A stretch of DNA of 64,000 nucleotides from Eopsaltria australis (taxonomy: Eukaryota; Chordata; Aves; Passeriformes; Petroicidae). Every line of letters begins with the position of its first letter. Position 1 is the first letter of the stretch. Positions 46,060-57,500 of the stretch are shown one piece after another. A program made the position numbers and the translations under genes. Where the stretch lies: the NCBI GenBank assembly GCA_034509425.1, contig JAVTVJ010000489.1, positions 248,001 to 312,000 on the forward strand, written 5' to 3'. Under the pieces are notes generated by a model that worked only from the letters and a program-made list of their open reading frames with translations, did no database searches and had not been told where the DNA came from.

Positions 46060-49000
46060 CACTCAAAAGAAGCGATGGTGGGTGGTCTATTACAATTGAA
46101 ATCAGCTCCTAGCCAGTTCTTTTGGAAGTTCAGATTAAACCTGGAGAATCATTGTAAACCTGTGTTGCACAGATAACACGGACTTGTACCTACATCAGTT
46201 ATCCCTCAGCCTTGTAACACTCCTTCAGGATAAGCTGCAGAGGGGTTGTGTGTCACAGGGCTGAGTCACTGCTCAGTAACAGATACAGGTGCAGAAAGGA
46301 CAACGGAGGCATTTGGAGCTGCAGGGCTGTGACAGGAGCAAAAGTTCAGGGATCAGCTGTCATATGCTGGAGGGTGGAGGAGTTTCTAGGAGATGGGCAC
46401 AGTGCCACAGGTTTACAGCGTGTTGTCATGTGCTGATCAGGACTTTGTAACTGCTGTCAGAGGAAATGCAAACACCTGACAGGGCATGGCTGACAGTGAC
46501 TGCAAAGCAACCTTCTTAAAGACCTGTGCTGTGCATGAGATGGGACCAAACAGCAGCTCTTAATGTTTGCATTTTTTATTTTTCTATAGGAGAATGAACA
46601 CCCTGGGCTTACGGACTAAGCCTCTGTCATCTTTCAAATACTCAGCACCTGCACTGTATTTTCTGTGTCTCTCCCATGGTATCAACTGATACAGACAAAG
46701 GTATGCAAATAAAAAGGGCAAATATACACCCTCACAATTGTAGCTTTTGCTTCTGGAGCATAGCACAGGATGTTTAGATCTCAGGTGAGCAATTAAGTTC
46801 CTCATTGTCAAAGAGGGCTTGACATTCTGGTTTAGAGGAAGCCCAACCACTCCTGTTGTCTGAGACAATAAAGTTTTAACATAAAAAAATACTGCCACCA
46901 TTTAAATAGCTACTGAAGTTATTACTCTCTTTTGCTTGGAAATACTTAAGAACTTCCTGTGGTTCTGAACTAAATCTAACCCTTTGCCCAGACACTGCAC
47001 ATTCAAAGTGCCCTGCAGAGCCCAAGCAGGGCTTTAGAAGCACAGTGGGATAAATTGTACCTCGTGTTCCTGCCCCCAGCAAAGGACCTGGTGAAAGACA
47101 GGAAAGCCCCAGGGACAGAAAAGCAGCAGTGAGGGTTTGTTCAGAGTTTCACTCCCTCCCTGTGGGATTCACGTGCACAATGTTCCATCCCAGGTTCCTC
47201 AGAGCAGCCCCTAGCAGGTGGGTGAGACAGGAGGGCTCTCAGCAGCTCCCTCGGGCTGCCTTCCCTTGGTCTGATTTGAATGGGGCAGTGAAGCAGTAGC
47301 TTCACACAAACTTGGTAACAATGGGTAAATAAAACTCAGGATTTTACCTTCAAAACATCTTCTCTCAGGGGCGTATTTGTTTTTGAGCATCAGCTGTTTG
47401 GCACAGCCAGAGTGACTCTGCATCCATTTAATTCATGGCCAAAACACACAGTAAGCAATAGAACAAGAGGTGCTGTGAAACACTTGCATTTAGCTCTTGC
47501 AGCTTCCTAAGAATTAAAAATTAACGACTTCCCTTAGAAAAACAATCTACATGAATCTCCACTGTCTGAGCATGACTTGCTCGAGTCTGACATCTCATCC
47601 AGTTTGCAAGAACAGCCACACTCAAATCTAACTGAACTTTTCTCTAAAAAAACTAATCCTACCATGAAATAATGGCATCTTGATGCCTGAAGGATTTTTT
47701 CTGCTTTTTCTCCTGAATATTTCTTACACTGTTCCCTATATTCACAAGTATTAGCATGCACACTTGTGATGCTTTAGGTGATAGTTTAGCCTGGTTTCAT
47801 GGTGTTTAGGAGGCCGGTAGACTAAACACCCCTGAAGCCAGGTAGAGTTAGAGACCAAACACCGTTTTCGTGAGCCCTCAAGGTCTCCTAGTAGGACAGA
47901 TTTTGTAAACTAGAAGTTAGCCCACCCAGGCCCCTTATTGGGCCCTCCTGGTAGATCTGCTAATGAGTAGAGTCTTTAATTGTATACTCTATTGGGGGGA
48001 GGGGTTTTTGCGGTGTGTTCTACCTGGACGGCAGAAGCCATCGAACGGGATCCTATTAAAATACCGAGGGAAACAACCCCCAACCCTTTCACTGTGTCTG
48101 AGCCTTTATTTCCTAAGACCAGAAAAAAGGCATCATCTGAAGACAACCACCATACACATTCATTTTACTTGTATAAAAATGATTCCTTCACAAACAAGAC
48201 ATTTTAATAGGGCTGATGTAAAAATGCACAGTATTTTAATGGATTCATGCACTAGGTCAGAGTACATGACAGCTAAACCGTAATGTACAAATTCTCAGGT
48301 GTTTGTATCTAGGATTTGTTTTGTCTTCTCTGTAGGATTCAGCTCCCTAGGACAGAGATTATCTGAAACTGTAAGACTTGCCAAGGCCCCAGAGGTACAA
48401 GAGGCCCCCTCAATGCTAATAATTATTACTGCTGTCAGTGCAGTGCCTTGCCAGCACCTGGTGACCCATTCTGCTGCTGAAAAGGGAAGAAGAAAGGTGG
48501 CACAGAAACTTCAGCACTTACAGGGCAAGAGGGTTTGCTCTAAAACAAACAATAAAGGCTTTCAGAGCCTACACAGATTAACACAGTGGGACACAATTGT
48601 GCCAGGGGTTCATGTTATATTCCACTGGTTCTAAGCAAAGTTGACAGCTACCAGTACTATTTATCTGCCTCAAAATTACAGAAGCTTGAAATCCTCAGGC
48701 TTTCCTGGACGTGTTCAGGTGAACTCTAAGTAACTGAAAAGTTACAGCATTTGTATGATGCTTGGCAGCAGCAGAGGAAGAGTTCTGCACATCAACAATA
48801 TTTATAATTAATTTTGAAATGAAAGTGACCTCTGGCAGTTATACAGCTCTAGCCAAACCCAGACATTTAAATAGTTACTCACAGTACAGGGATGTTGTTT
48901 TATCTTTTAATCAAACCATTCCAGTTCTGCAGCTTGCTACAGCAGGATATAAATATTCAAACCAAACAGATCTATATTAGACTTCCTATAATAAACAGTT

Positions 49001-49160
49001 TTCATGTATTACATAAAAACATAGCCTAAGGGGAAAGAGTGTTTTTCTTGTGGCCTACTTCTTTTTAAGACAGTAATATCCACCAGTGCACCTGCCACCC
49101 TCAGAATCAGAAGGCAGCATTTCACAGAACAAATCTGTGCAATTCTTCACATTTTTTCAC
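46060..49160. other. Intergenic between TRIM25 promoter and COIL 3' end
   Basis: No coding exon seen on either strand. It contains the repeat-like block at about 47785-48125 and should include the COIL 3' UTR next to 49164. No perfect minus-strand AATAAA was found in the 500 bp after the COIL stop; a variant ATTAAA lies near 48907. Confidence 0.5.
47785..48125 (+). mobile_element. Possible solo LTR
   Basis: A block unlike its flanks in texture. It has a short inverted repeat (ggtgttta / taaacacc, about 47802-47831), a TATA-like tcctattaaaatacc near 48050, and then gagggaaacaacccccaacc and gtgtctgagcctttatttcc, as in the R/U5 part of avian ERV LTRs. No internal viral genes are present. Ends and target-site duplication were not resolved. 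Confidence 0.4.
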
Positions 49161-49163
49161 ATC

Positions 49164-52100
49164 CTAGATGGTTCCATTTTCAACGCTGCATCCGTTAACT
49201 GGAGGCTCCACAATCAGTCTTGGCTCTATCAGTGCATCCCAGCTTTCAGTTATCTGAAAACAAACCACAGGAAACACTCAGCAGGTGCCAGCAATATTAG
49301 CAGATGCAATTTCTCTGCTGTTATGCTTTTGCCTAGACCTGAACAACAGCACTACTGAACCAAGATCACAGCTCCTCCTGGGACTCACTGATCCTACTGG
49401 TGAACCTCAACCTGCCTGATGTCCTAGGTAAGGAAAAGTGCAGGTAAAAACAGCAGTGATGAAATGAAAAGCTGGTAAGAGAGGATCTCTATGAGACATG
49501 ATGTTGTTTATTAGCCAAAACAAGAAGTTTGATGAGTGGCTGTGACCCCAGTAAATTGAGTAACATGCAAGAACTGATTATTATGATGTAAACATGCGCA
49601 TTTTTGCTAGAAAGGAACAAATGTTTTTGCTTCCATTGATTTAAATCAGATGCACTATTACAAAGGGAATGTCCCTGAGGTGGACAGAGGCAGGAAGCAG
49701 GGCAGGTGTCAGCTCTGAGAGCTGGGGGCAGGACTCAGAGCAGCCCCCACGTACCTTGGTGTCCTGAGGCACCGCGTACTCGATCAGCTCCACTCCGTCT
49801 GCAGACTGGTACACCAGGTCAAACTTCCCTGGCTCCTTAGCAACTGAAAGACCAAACAAACAGCTCAAATAGCTACCAAACAAAGTTTAAATGTTTACCA
49901 CAAAAGCCAATCAAAACCCGTTTGGTTTTGGGGTTGGTTTTGGTTTTTTTTAGAGATCAGTGTCTGGGGTCATAACTGTAACAAAAGATCTTGAGGTAAA
50001 ACTGAATACTACACATTAAAATTAAGGTAATTATCTGACTGCTCAGATGAGAAAGTCAACAACATGTTGAAATTTGAGAAAAATGCTCATATGACAATTC
50101 TTTAGGTCTGGCTTAAATGGCAACTGGAGGATACACAATTTGAGAAACATTCATCATTTCAGGTCTCAGGAACTGCACTTTGTCATTGCAGGATACTTGC
50201 ACACCCACTGAAGACTTGCCATTATGACCTCACACTTTCTCTGCAGTTCCATAAAATAACTTCTTTCAGAAAACGAAACCACAGTAGAGGTGAGTTACTG
50301 ACCACTCAAACTGACCAAAAATAATTTTGTAAATACCCATGAGCATCTCTCAGTTCAACTAGCAAGGGTTAGAACTTCTCAGTTTAAACAGACTTTTTGG
50401 GGAGGGAGTGAGGAGGGGAGGGGTGTGTTGAGAATGAACCCAAGGAAATTTGGAATACTCCTGAAAGATGAAGTGTTTCTTGGACCTCTGGTTTTCCAGG
50501 TGACAGCACATGACAACAAGCCCTTGGTGTCCCCAGGTACGTACATTGTCCTGCTGATGTTGAAAGGATCTCAAGTTCAATCTGCTTTTTTTCAGCATTC
50601 CAACTGATTATTTTTGCCTCCTTCACAAAGCAACAAGAAAAGAACCAGGTAAGATACACTTCAGCACTGGATAACTACTCCATATTTACAACCAGTGTGC
50701 TACTTGACTGCTGCCAGAGGAAATAAGTTTATTTGGCTATCAAATTTTCCCATCTTCATGTATAAAATCTGCAAAGAATTAATGCTCAGCAATCTGTAAC
50801 TATTGGCATCAATAAACCAAAAGGTACTCATTATCACCAGCTTTGCAGTTTAAATCAGTATTTACCCAGAAACCAAGTTATTTGAATTAACAATAAAATT
50901 TTACTTGCACCAGTTTTAAGAATTTGCCTTGACTTCAAATAGCAGTAGACTCAAATACAGCTTTATTTTTCTACTTGAAGGTCTGCATTTTTTGTCACCT
51001 CTAAAATATTAATCATCATTACTAATCCTTGCAGTTGGTGGTTTGTTTTTTGTTTTGGTTTTTTTTAAATAACAGCTACACCTTTCAAATTTTCAATTAG
51101 TTTAATCTTCTAGAGTTTTGATTTTTACTGCTGCACCAGGAACAGCCTGTGGAGTCAACTGGATGCAAAGAGAAACACTGCACAACCTCAAAATATTTAA
51201 GCCATACCTCACCTATCACAGTTCTGTCAGTGATTGAAGGGAGGAAAGAAAATCAGTACCTTATAGTCTGAAACTTCAGGACTGTAATTTTCAGTTAGTT
51301 CCAGGCGCTGTTGAAAGAAATACAGGTGACAAATTGTAACTTTTCCCAATCTTTGATGATTCCACCTACATCCAGACACAGTTTCTTCAGCAGGAGAAAA
51401 GTGCAAGAGCCAAGCCTCCTACTCCTGGAACCCAATGACCATCACGGTCCCTGGCAGACTTCCAGGACTTGCTGCTCCAAAGGATTTATGTTCAGGTCAG
51501 GCTGTGTGAGGAGATCAGGGAGATGGATCCCAGTCTCCTCAACTGCAGGGATTTCATTTTCATCTACTTTTTCATTTTGCAGTGCAGTGTAATTATTTGT
51601 ATGTAAGATTTGCAATAACATTTATATGGAAAATCACATTGAAATGACAGCAGAGACAGCATTTCTTGTGCTACACAAGTACAGAAAGTCTAAGGAAATG
51701 CACTTAACTTCTGCATATGCTCCAAACATTTATAAAAATCAAAGCCAGGCTTTACACCAAGTGAATTTTTTAGAGAAACTATTAGGTCAGAAACTTAAGA
51801 GTAGCCCAAATGAAGCAATTTTAACCTACCAACAGTCAGTATTTCCAGAGTTCTTTACCTTAAAGGCAATTCTTTCTCCCACTTGGGGTGGAGCAGCTAG
51901 AAGAGGTAACACACTATAGTCTCTCTTGGGAATGTCCATGGCATTCTGTGAAACAAACAGCAACCCACTGATTTAATTAGTGTATTAGTGAAAACAGAAG
52001 ACAATGTTCATGCTGTATGCATTGCAAGAAGCTCTGAGAAGGGCAAGGTACATGCTTTGTTTTTAGATACTTAATACAGTCACTTTACTGTTGTTCCACA

Positions 52101-54473
52101 AACACTTCCTCAGGCTGACAAATGGAATTACAGTAAATAAAAGATCAACCTTTATCCCACTGATCCATTTCTGCTTTTATGAATTACTCTCATCCTACAG
52201 CTTCTTTGTACAGTTCAAGCTGCCAGAGAAAGGTGACCTCTGCCTGTGTCAGTCACTCACCTGGACAAGGACAGAAGTGTTTGTTGCAGCTTCATTTAAC
52301 TGCCTCTGCTTCTGGCCTTCACTGCTGTAGTTATAGAAGAAGCCAGGGTTTGCTCCTCTCCCATGGCCCCTCATCATCCCAAGAAACCCACGGCCCCTAG
52401 GTCCTCTCCAGAAGTTCTCCTCTCCCGTTCCACGCCCCCTTCCACGGCCTGGGCTGGCAAACGTTCCTTGGATACTGGCTGGCAATTGTTTAATGCCGTT
52501 CCTTACTATGGAATTACCCAGCCCAGCACCTGCTGCAGATTTTTTAATGACAGGAGTGTCTGAATCCGAACTATCAGAGTCTGAAGAGGAGCTCTTTGCT
52601 TTGGGAGCCTTGGTGCTGGCTTTTACAGCCACCACATGGTTTGGCACCGATTTTTCCTTTGCAGTGCTGTCTTGTGCTGGTGTCACCTTCTCATCCTCTG
52701 TACTCGAGTCAGAATCTGAACTCGAAGACTGGGGTTTTTTAGCATTTTTACTAATTGCAGTCTTAGTCTTTTCAGTATTAGACTTTACAGTCACTTTACT
52801 AGTTTTCATGTCAAAATCTGAAGCAGCTTGGGATTTGTCTTTGGGAAGTGTTGTCACTACAGGTTTATGGGAAGATTTCTTTTCCTTTACATTTAATTCA
52901 CTGCTGTCACTGCCAGATGATGTGCTGGAGGAATTTGAAGCTCCCACCCTCTTTTTCCTGGACTGTGTTGTGATCTTTTTGGTGCTATTTTTACCAGAAT
53001 TTAGAGAAAAGCTCTCATTTGCTCGTTCTAAAGCCATCTTTGTTGCAGCAACCTTTGTCTGCTTTTCATCCTTCTTTTCTATTGCCAACTGCTTCTTCCT
53101 CTCTGTTTTTTTCATCTTTTTAGACTGGCCAGTAGAGTTCTCTTCCTTACCTTCTGTGAGTGTATGTCTTCCCCTAACTTCCTTTTTTTTTCTTTTTGTG
53201 TATCTTTTTTGAGAGTCCCAAGTATCTACACAGGTCTCTTCTCTACAAGCGGAATACTCAAGGTTATGCTTCTCCTTTTTCTTTTTCCTTTTATGCTTGC
53301 CTTCATTCCTAGAGAATTCTTCCTCATCCTGCTTGTGTCTGTGCCTTTTTTTGTCTTCTTGTGTTGTGTAAATAAAGTCATCATCTATCTCTTCATAATC
53401 ATCTGCAACTATCTCTTCCAATTTTACTCTGTATAAAAAAAAAAAAGGAAACAGAAGACACCATTCATGATAATGAACACTATTCCCTACATGAGCAGCT
53501 CAGGCAAGTTCCTCTAGAGTGAGGATGCTCCAGCTTTTCCCCAGTCAGTCTGGAACCCTCGCCTGGAGGCACAGGCTCCCTTTCCATCTTCGGGAACATT
53601 TCCAGCCCTTCTGGACATGCTGGAGTGTTCCAGGTGTTGGGAATCAGTGCCCGTGGGCACCTGGCTCCTGCTCCACCACCCGGGGAAGGAAGAGCTCAGC
53701 GGCCCGGGGAGCCCCCATCCCTGTCCCACCGAGCCCACGAGGGGATTCACAGAATCCCAGAATGGGTCAGGTTGGAAGGGACCACAGTGGGTGATGTGGT
53801 GCCACCTTCCTGCCTAAGCAGGGTCATCCCAGAGCACAGGGCAATGTCCAGACAGCTCTGGAATATCCCCGGTGAGAGAGACTCCCCAGCCTCTCTGGAC
53901 AATCTGTCCCAGCGTGCGGTCCCTGCACAGGGAAGAAGCTCTTCCTCAGGGTCAGGTGGAACTTCCTGGGCATCAGTTCTGCCCTCGCGTCCCACGGCTC
54001 GGCACCACCGGGCACAACCGGGTCGGGCCCCTTGGCACCCCCGTGAGATACCGAGAGACACGGCGGAGGGGCGTGTGGCACTGAGCCCCGATCCCAGTCC
54101 CGAACTCGCTGTCCCAGTCCTGCTGTCCTGATCCCGGTCCGGATCCCGCTATCCCGATCTCTCTGCCCGATCCCGCTGTCCCGGTCCCTGTCCCGGTCCC
54201 GCTGTCCCGGCCCGGTCCGTACCTCAGCGAGTCGTTGTCCCGCACCAAGCGCGCGCTCTCGGCGGGCGGCAGCAGCGCCCCATCGAGGAAGAGGCTGAGG
54301 CGGGCGCGGCGGCTGAAGCCGAAGCGGTGGCGGATGAGGCTGAGCAGGTCGGTGACGAGCCGCGCCTGGCCGGGCTCCAGCAGCAGCCAGCACAGCGCGC
54401 AGCCCGGGCTGGCCGGCGGAGGGTGGTCGAACACCAGCCGCAGGCGCACCGGGCCGCCGCCGGCCGCCATCAT
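49164..54473 (-). CDS. COIL: Coilin, Cajal body scaffold protein, 7 exons
   Basis: Minus-strand exons: 54473-54223, 53428-52261, 51945-51859, 51307-51260, 50620-50545, 49843-49755, 49253-49164. Phases close, giving 602 residues (human 576). Coilin organises nuclear Cajal bodies and binds SMN and snRNP proteins. Residues about 8-83 form the ubiquitin-like self-association domain ([54 protein letters not shown]). A long Lys/Ser-rich, low-complexity exon 2 carries basic stretches ([11 protein letters not shown]) and several acidic Ser clusters (SSSSDSDSS). The RG box (SPGRGRGRG to RGHGRG) is at about 409-444. The C-terminal Tudor-like domain spans the small exons ([42 protein letters not shown]). 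Two adjacent ATGs start the frame; the first is used here and the second would remove one Met. It shares a very short upstream region with SCPEP1. Confidence 0.97.
53748..54075 (-). mobile_element. CR1 LINE 3' end in COIL intron 1
   Basis: The pattern cacagaatcccagaatgggt, then caggttggaagggaccacag, then atctgtcccagcgtgcg, then ggtcaggtggaacttcctgg, then the ggcaccaccgggcacaac and ccccttggcacccccgtgag region typical of CR1. It is 5'-truncated and inserted between COIL exons 1 and 2, in the same orientation as COIL. Confidence 0.9.
54088..54222. repeat. GC-rich tandem repeat (tcccggtcccgctg-like) at the COIL exon 1 donor
   Basis: Imperfect reiteration of gatccc / gtcccg / gctgtcc units directly next to the splice donor of COIL exon 1. 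It behaves as a degenerate minisatellite and may vary in length or be hard to assemble. Confidence 0.8.
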
Positions 54474-54571
54474 GGAGGAGGAGGAAGGGGCGGGGAGGCG
54501 GGCGCGGGGGGCGGCGCCTCAGGGGGCGCGGGGCCGGTCCCGGTCCCGTGACCGCGGCAGCCGAGGGAGCG
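54474..54571. promoter_or_regulatory. Bidirectional COIL/SCPEP1 promoter
   Basis: Only 98 bp separate the COIL ATG (minus) from the SCPEP1 ATG (plus), within a CpG island of about 54080-54780. No TATA box is visible. A ccggtcccggtcccgtgacc run lies just before the SCPEP1 start. Transcription of one gene may begin inside the other's first exon. Confidence 0.75.
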
Positions 54572-57500
54572 ATGGGGCCGCTCCGTGCCGGGATCGCGCT
54601 GTCCTTGCTGCTGCTGGCGGCAGGTACGGGACGGGACGGGACGGGACGGGAGCGGGGCCGCCGGGCTCGGCGCTCCTGTGTCCCGCGGCCGCTGCCGGGC
54701 AGGGCCGGGCTGAGCCGCGGGAAATTCCGCTTGCCGGGGTGGCGGGCGGGTGGGACGGAGAGAGTGGCGGGGGCAGCAAAGCCTGGGCATTGTGGCTTGG
54801 AAAAGCCTTATTGCTCCTTCTCCAGTGCGCTGTTGCCTTCTGCCCTGATCCATGAGATCAAGGGATGGAGTGTCAAAGGTCTGTTCTGTATCCGAGATGG
54901 ACTGTAGATTGACCGTGTAAGGTGACCAGATTTTGCTGACTTAATTGAGTTTAAATTGTATTTTCGATTCCTTTGGAAGCGACCCTCTGTCTGTGGAGTG
55001 ATACGGTGTCCGCAGAGCCCCAGATGAGAGGACTGGGACGGGCTCGGTTGAGCGGGTCATGGGGTCAGTAACGCCGAGGCTGCGGGTTCGATCCCCGCAC
55101 GGGCCGCTCACCAAACGGTTGGACCCGATCCTTTTAGGTCCCGTTCAATTCAGAATATTCTGTGATCCTTGTCGAAATTGCCGGTGGTGGGAGTTACACC
55201 ATTGCGGTTAGTGGGGCTGTGCCTTCAGCCCAGGCCTTGAAAACACTTCAAGAGCAAATTATTCCAGCGATCGGGCTGTTACTGCGGCGGCAGCTCTAAC
55301 GCCAGGCTCTGATAAGGAAGCACTTAATTACACACTTCATTCATTGACGATAACTCAGCTGTGGGTGGGGGTGTAAGTATAGGAAGGTTTCTTATAGTAA
55401 TTTCTTTTAATAGTAGTAGCACTTCTAATTATGACATCCAAGATTGAAATGTAATGTTTTGGTACAAATCTGGTGGAAAGCCCAAAGCTGAGCCTTTTTA
55501 CTTAGCTGATTGTTATTTTTATTTCCCCTCAAGGTGTAGTTCTGAGGCAGCCCCGAGAGCCCAAAGAGCTGTGGGGATATGTGGAGGTTCGGAACAAGGC
55601 CCACATGTTCTGGTGGCTCTACTATGCAAATAACCCAACCCAAGATTTCACAGAGTTACCTCTGGTCTTGTGGCTTCAGGTAAGGTTTGGTGAGAGGCCC
55701 CTAAGCAATAATTCTTTCATTCTGTGCCTGGTTCAGTCTGATATCTGATACTGTGCAGCTCTACAGAGAGAGGATTCAAAACTGCCTGTTTCTAAATTCC
55801 TCGCCTTGTGAATGAGGTGTTGGGGTTGGGAAAAACAGGGATGATTTCATCCTGCAGTTGTGGGGTGTGCTCAACTGCTCATCTTCCACCAAGTTTGGTT
55901 GCAATAACAGAGGTTGTTCTTATCTTTCATTCAACAGAAGTGATTTTTGTGCATTTTAGTTTCACAGCTCCTTTCCTGCAGAGTTTGAAGTCTAAACAAT
56001 GTTCAGAGAGAGAGAGATTTAGGATGATTTCTAAATGGAAACAATCGCAGTTTGATAAAAGTGGTGGCGTGTTCTCCACAGTACGTTTCAGAAGTTAATG
56101 TTGAATAGAATCACTTGAGGCTTTGTTCTTTTTCTTTCTGGGTAATTTCATCAGAGTGAAGCCCACATGCTGATTAAACTAATGACTGGCAAAGCCCTAG
56201 TTAGCAGATAGTTAACTTCTGCACTCCTTATTCAGGGAATAAGGTTTTGAAACTGTGCTCACATAGCAGGCAGCTCCCCAGAAGCTCTCACAAGTGGGTG
56301 ACTGCTTCTCTGATGAGTTCTTGCTTTCAGAAGTGGCATGTGTGCACATAACCAAAGACCATGAGGATAGAGCCTGCTCTGCAAATTAATGTGTAGTGCA
56401 AAAGCCATTTTTAAAAATTTACAATCTGTCATTCTACTTCCTGGCTGGCTTGTATTTTTCTTCCATCTGTCATATCTATGCCATGCTGCCTTTTAACGTC
56501 TTTGTCATTTGGTATTTCCCTGCAGGGAGGTCCAGGAGCTTCAGGCTGTGGATATGGGAACTTTGAAGAGATTGGTCCATTAGACAAAGAAATGAAACCA
56601 AGAAATACAACCTGGGTACAGTAGAGAGTTCAGCTTCCAACTACTAATTACAAATATTTGTTTGCTTGTGTAAGCAGATGGTCACTATGCAAAAAAACAC
56701 AGAACAGTTTTTCATTTAAAGTTCAGTAGAACTATAATATATCAAGCTAAAATATTGTGGTTAATAAATTAGCTTATAGGAATAGCCTGGTTTAGAACTG
56801 AGGGACAGACATATTAATTTGATTTCATGAAGTATGTCTGGTCCTTCATGAAATTGTGAAATGCAGATGTCTGGGAAACAGAGAGCAGGGAAATTATAGA
56901 AAGTGTTATTTCAGATCACAGCTTCATTGTGTGCAGTCACTGAGCTTTTTCTGGATGGCTGGCAGTGTAAAATATAGGGCTTGTAATTACAGGTCCAGTA
57001 TGGCCTTCAAGTGAAAACAAACTACAGCTGCCTGTGAAGGTGGAAGTTTAATTAGTGCAATATATTTGTGCTCTGAGCCACCAATAGTCTGAAGTACTCT
57101 GTAGTTCCCTAGGTGACCTGTCCCTGGATCACTGAGAGTTTTTGGGTGTATTTCTGGTTACAGTTTGTGCAAATTGAAGGACTTTATGTTGCACCTAATT
57201 TTTCTGCAAGTTTTTTCAGGTCCAGGGACTTGCTGGCTCAGTTAATAATTTGTGCCATCAAAACTAAGGTTTTTTTTTTCTGGTGCTGAACTGAGGTTTT
57301 ATACAAACTTTTTTCCTGCTTCTACAGTTGCAGGCAGCCAGTATCTTGTTCGTGGATAATCCTGTGGGCACTGGATTCAGTTATGTGGATGATTGTAGCT
57401 TGTTTGCCCAAAACCTTACTGCAGTAGTTTCTGATATGATGGTTTTTCTTGGAGAATTCTTCAAGTGTAGAACAGAATTCCAGGTAAGTGAATAGAATTC

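Noticed and set aside
44742..46112. 456-codon open frame on the plus strand (and a 362-codon frame at 44654-45742)
   Set aside because: Both lie antisense to TRIM25 exon 1 and its CpG island, resemble no known protein, and are explained by GC-rich composition opposite a real coding exon.
53164..53436. 90-codon plus-strand hydrophobic open frame (Phe/Leu-rich)
   Set aside because: It is the complement of the Lys/Glu-rich coding sequence of COIL exon 2, which gives Phe/Leu-rich antisense translation by codon complementarity.
55033..55107. A functional tRNA-Ile gene
   Set aside because: Only the 3' half matches a tRNA. The 5' half and anticodon arm are degraded and the sequence continues directly into a CR1-like tail, so it is a SINE.
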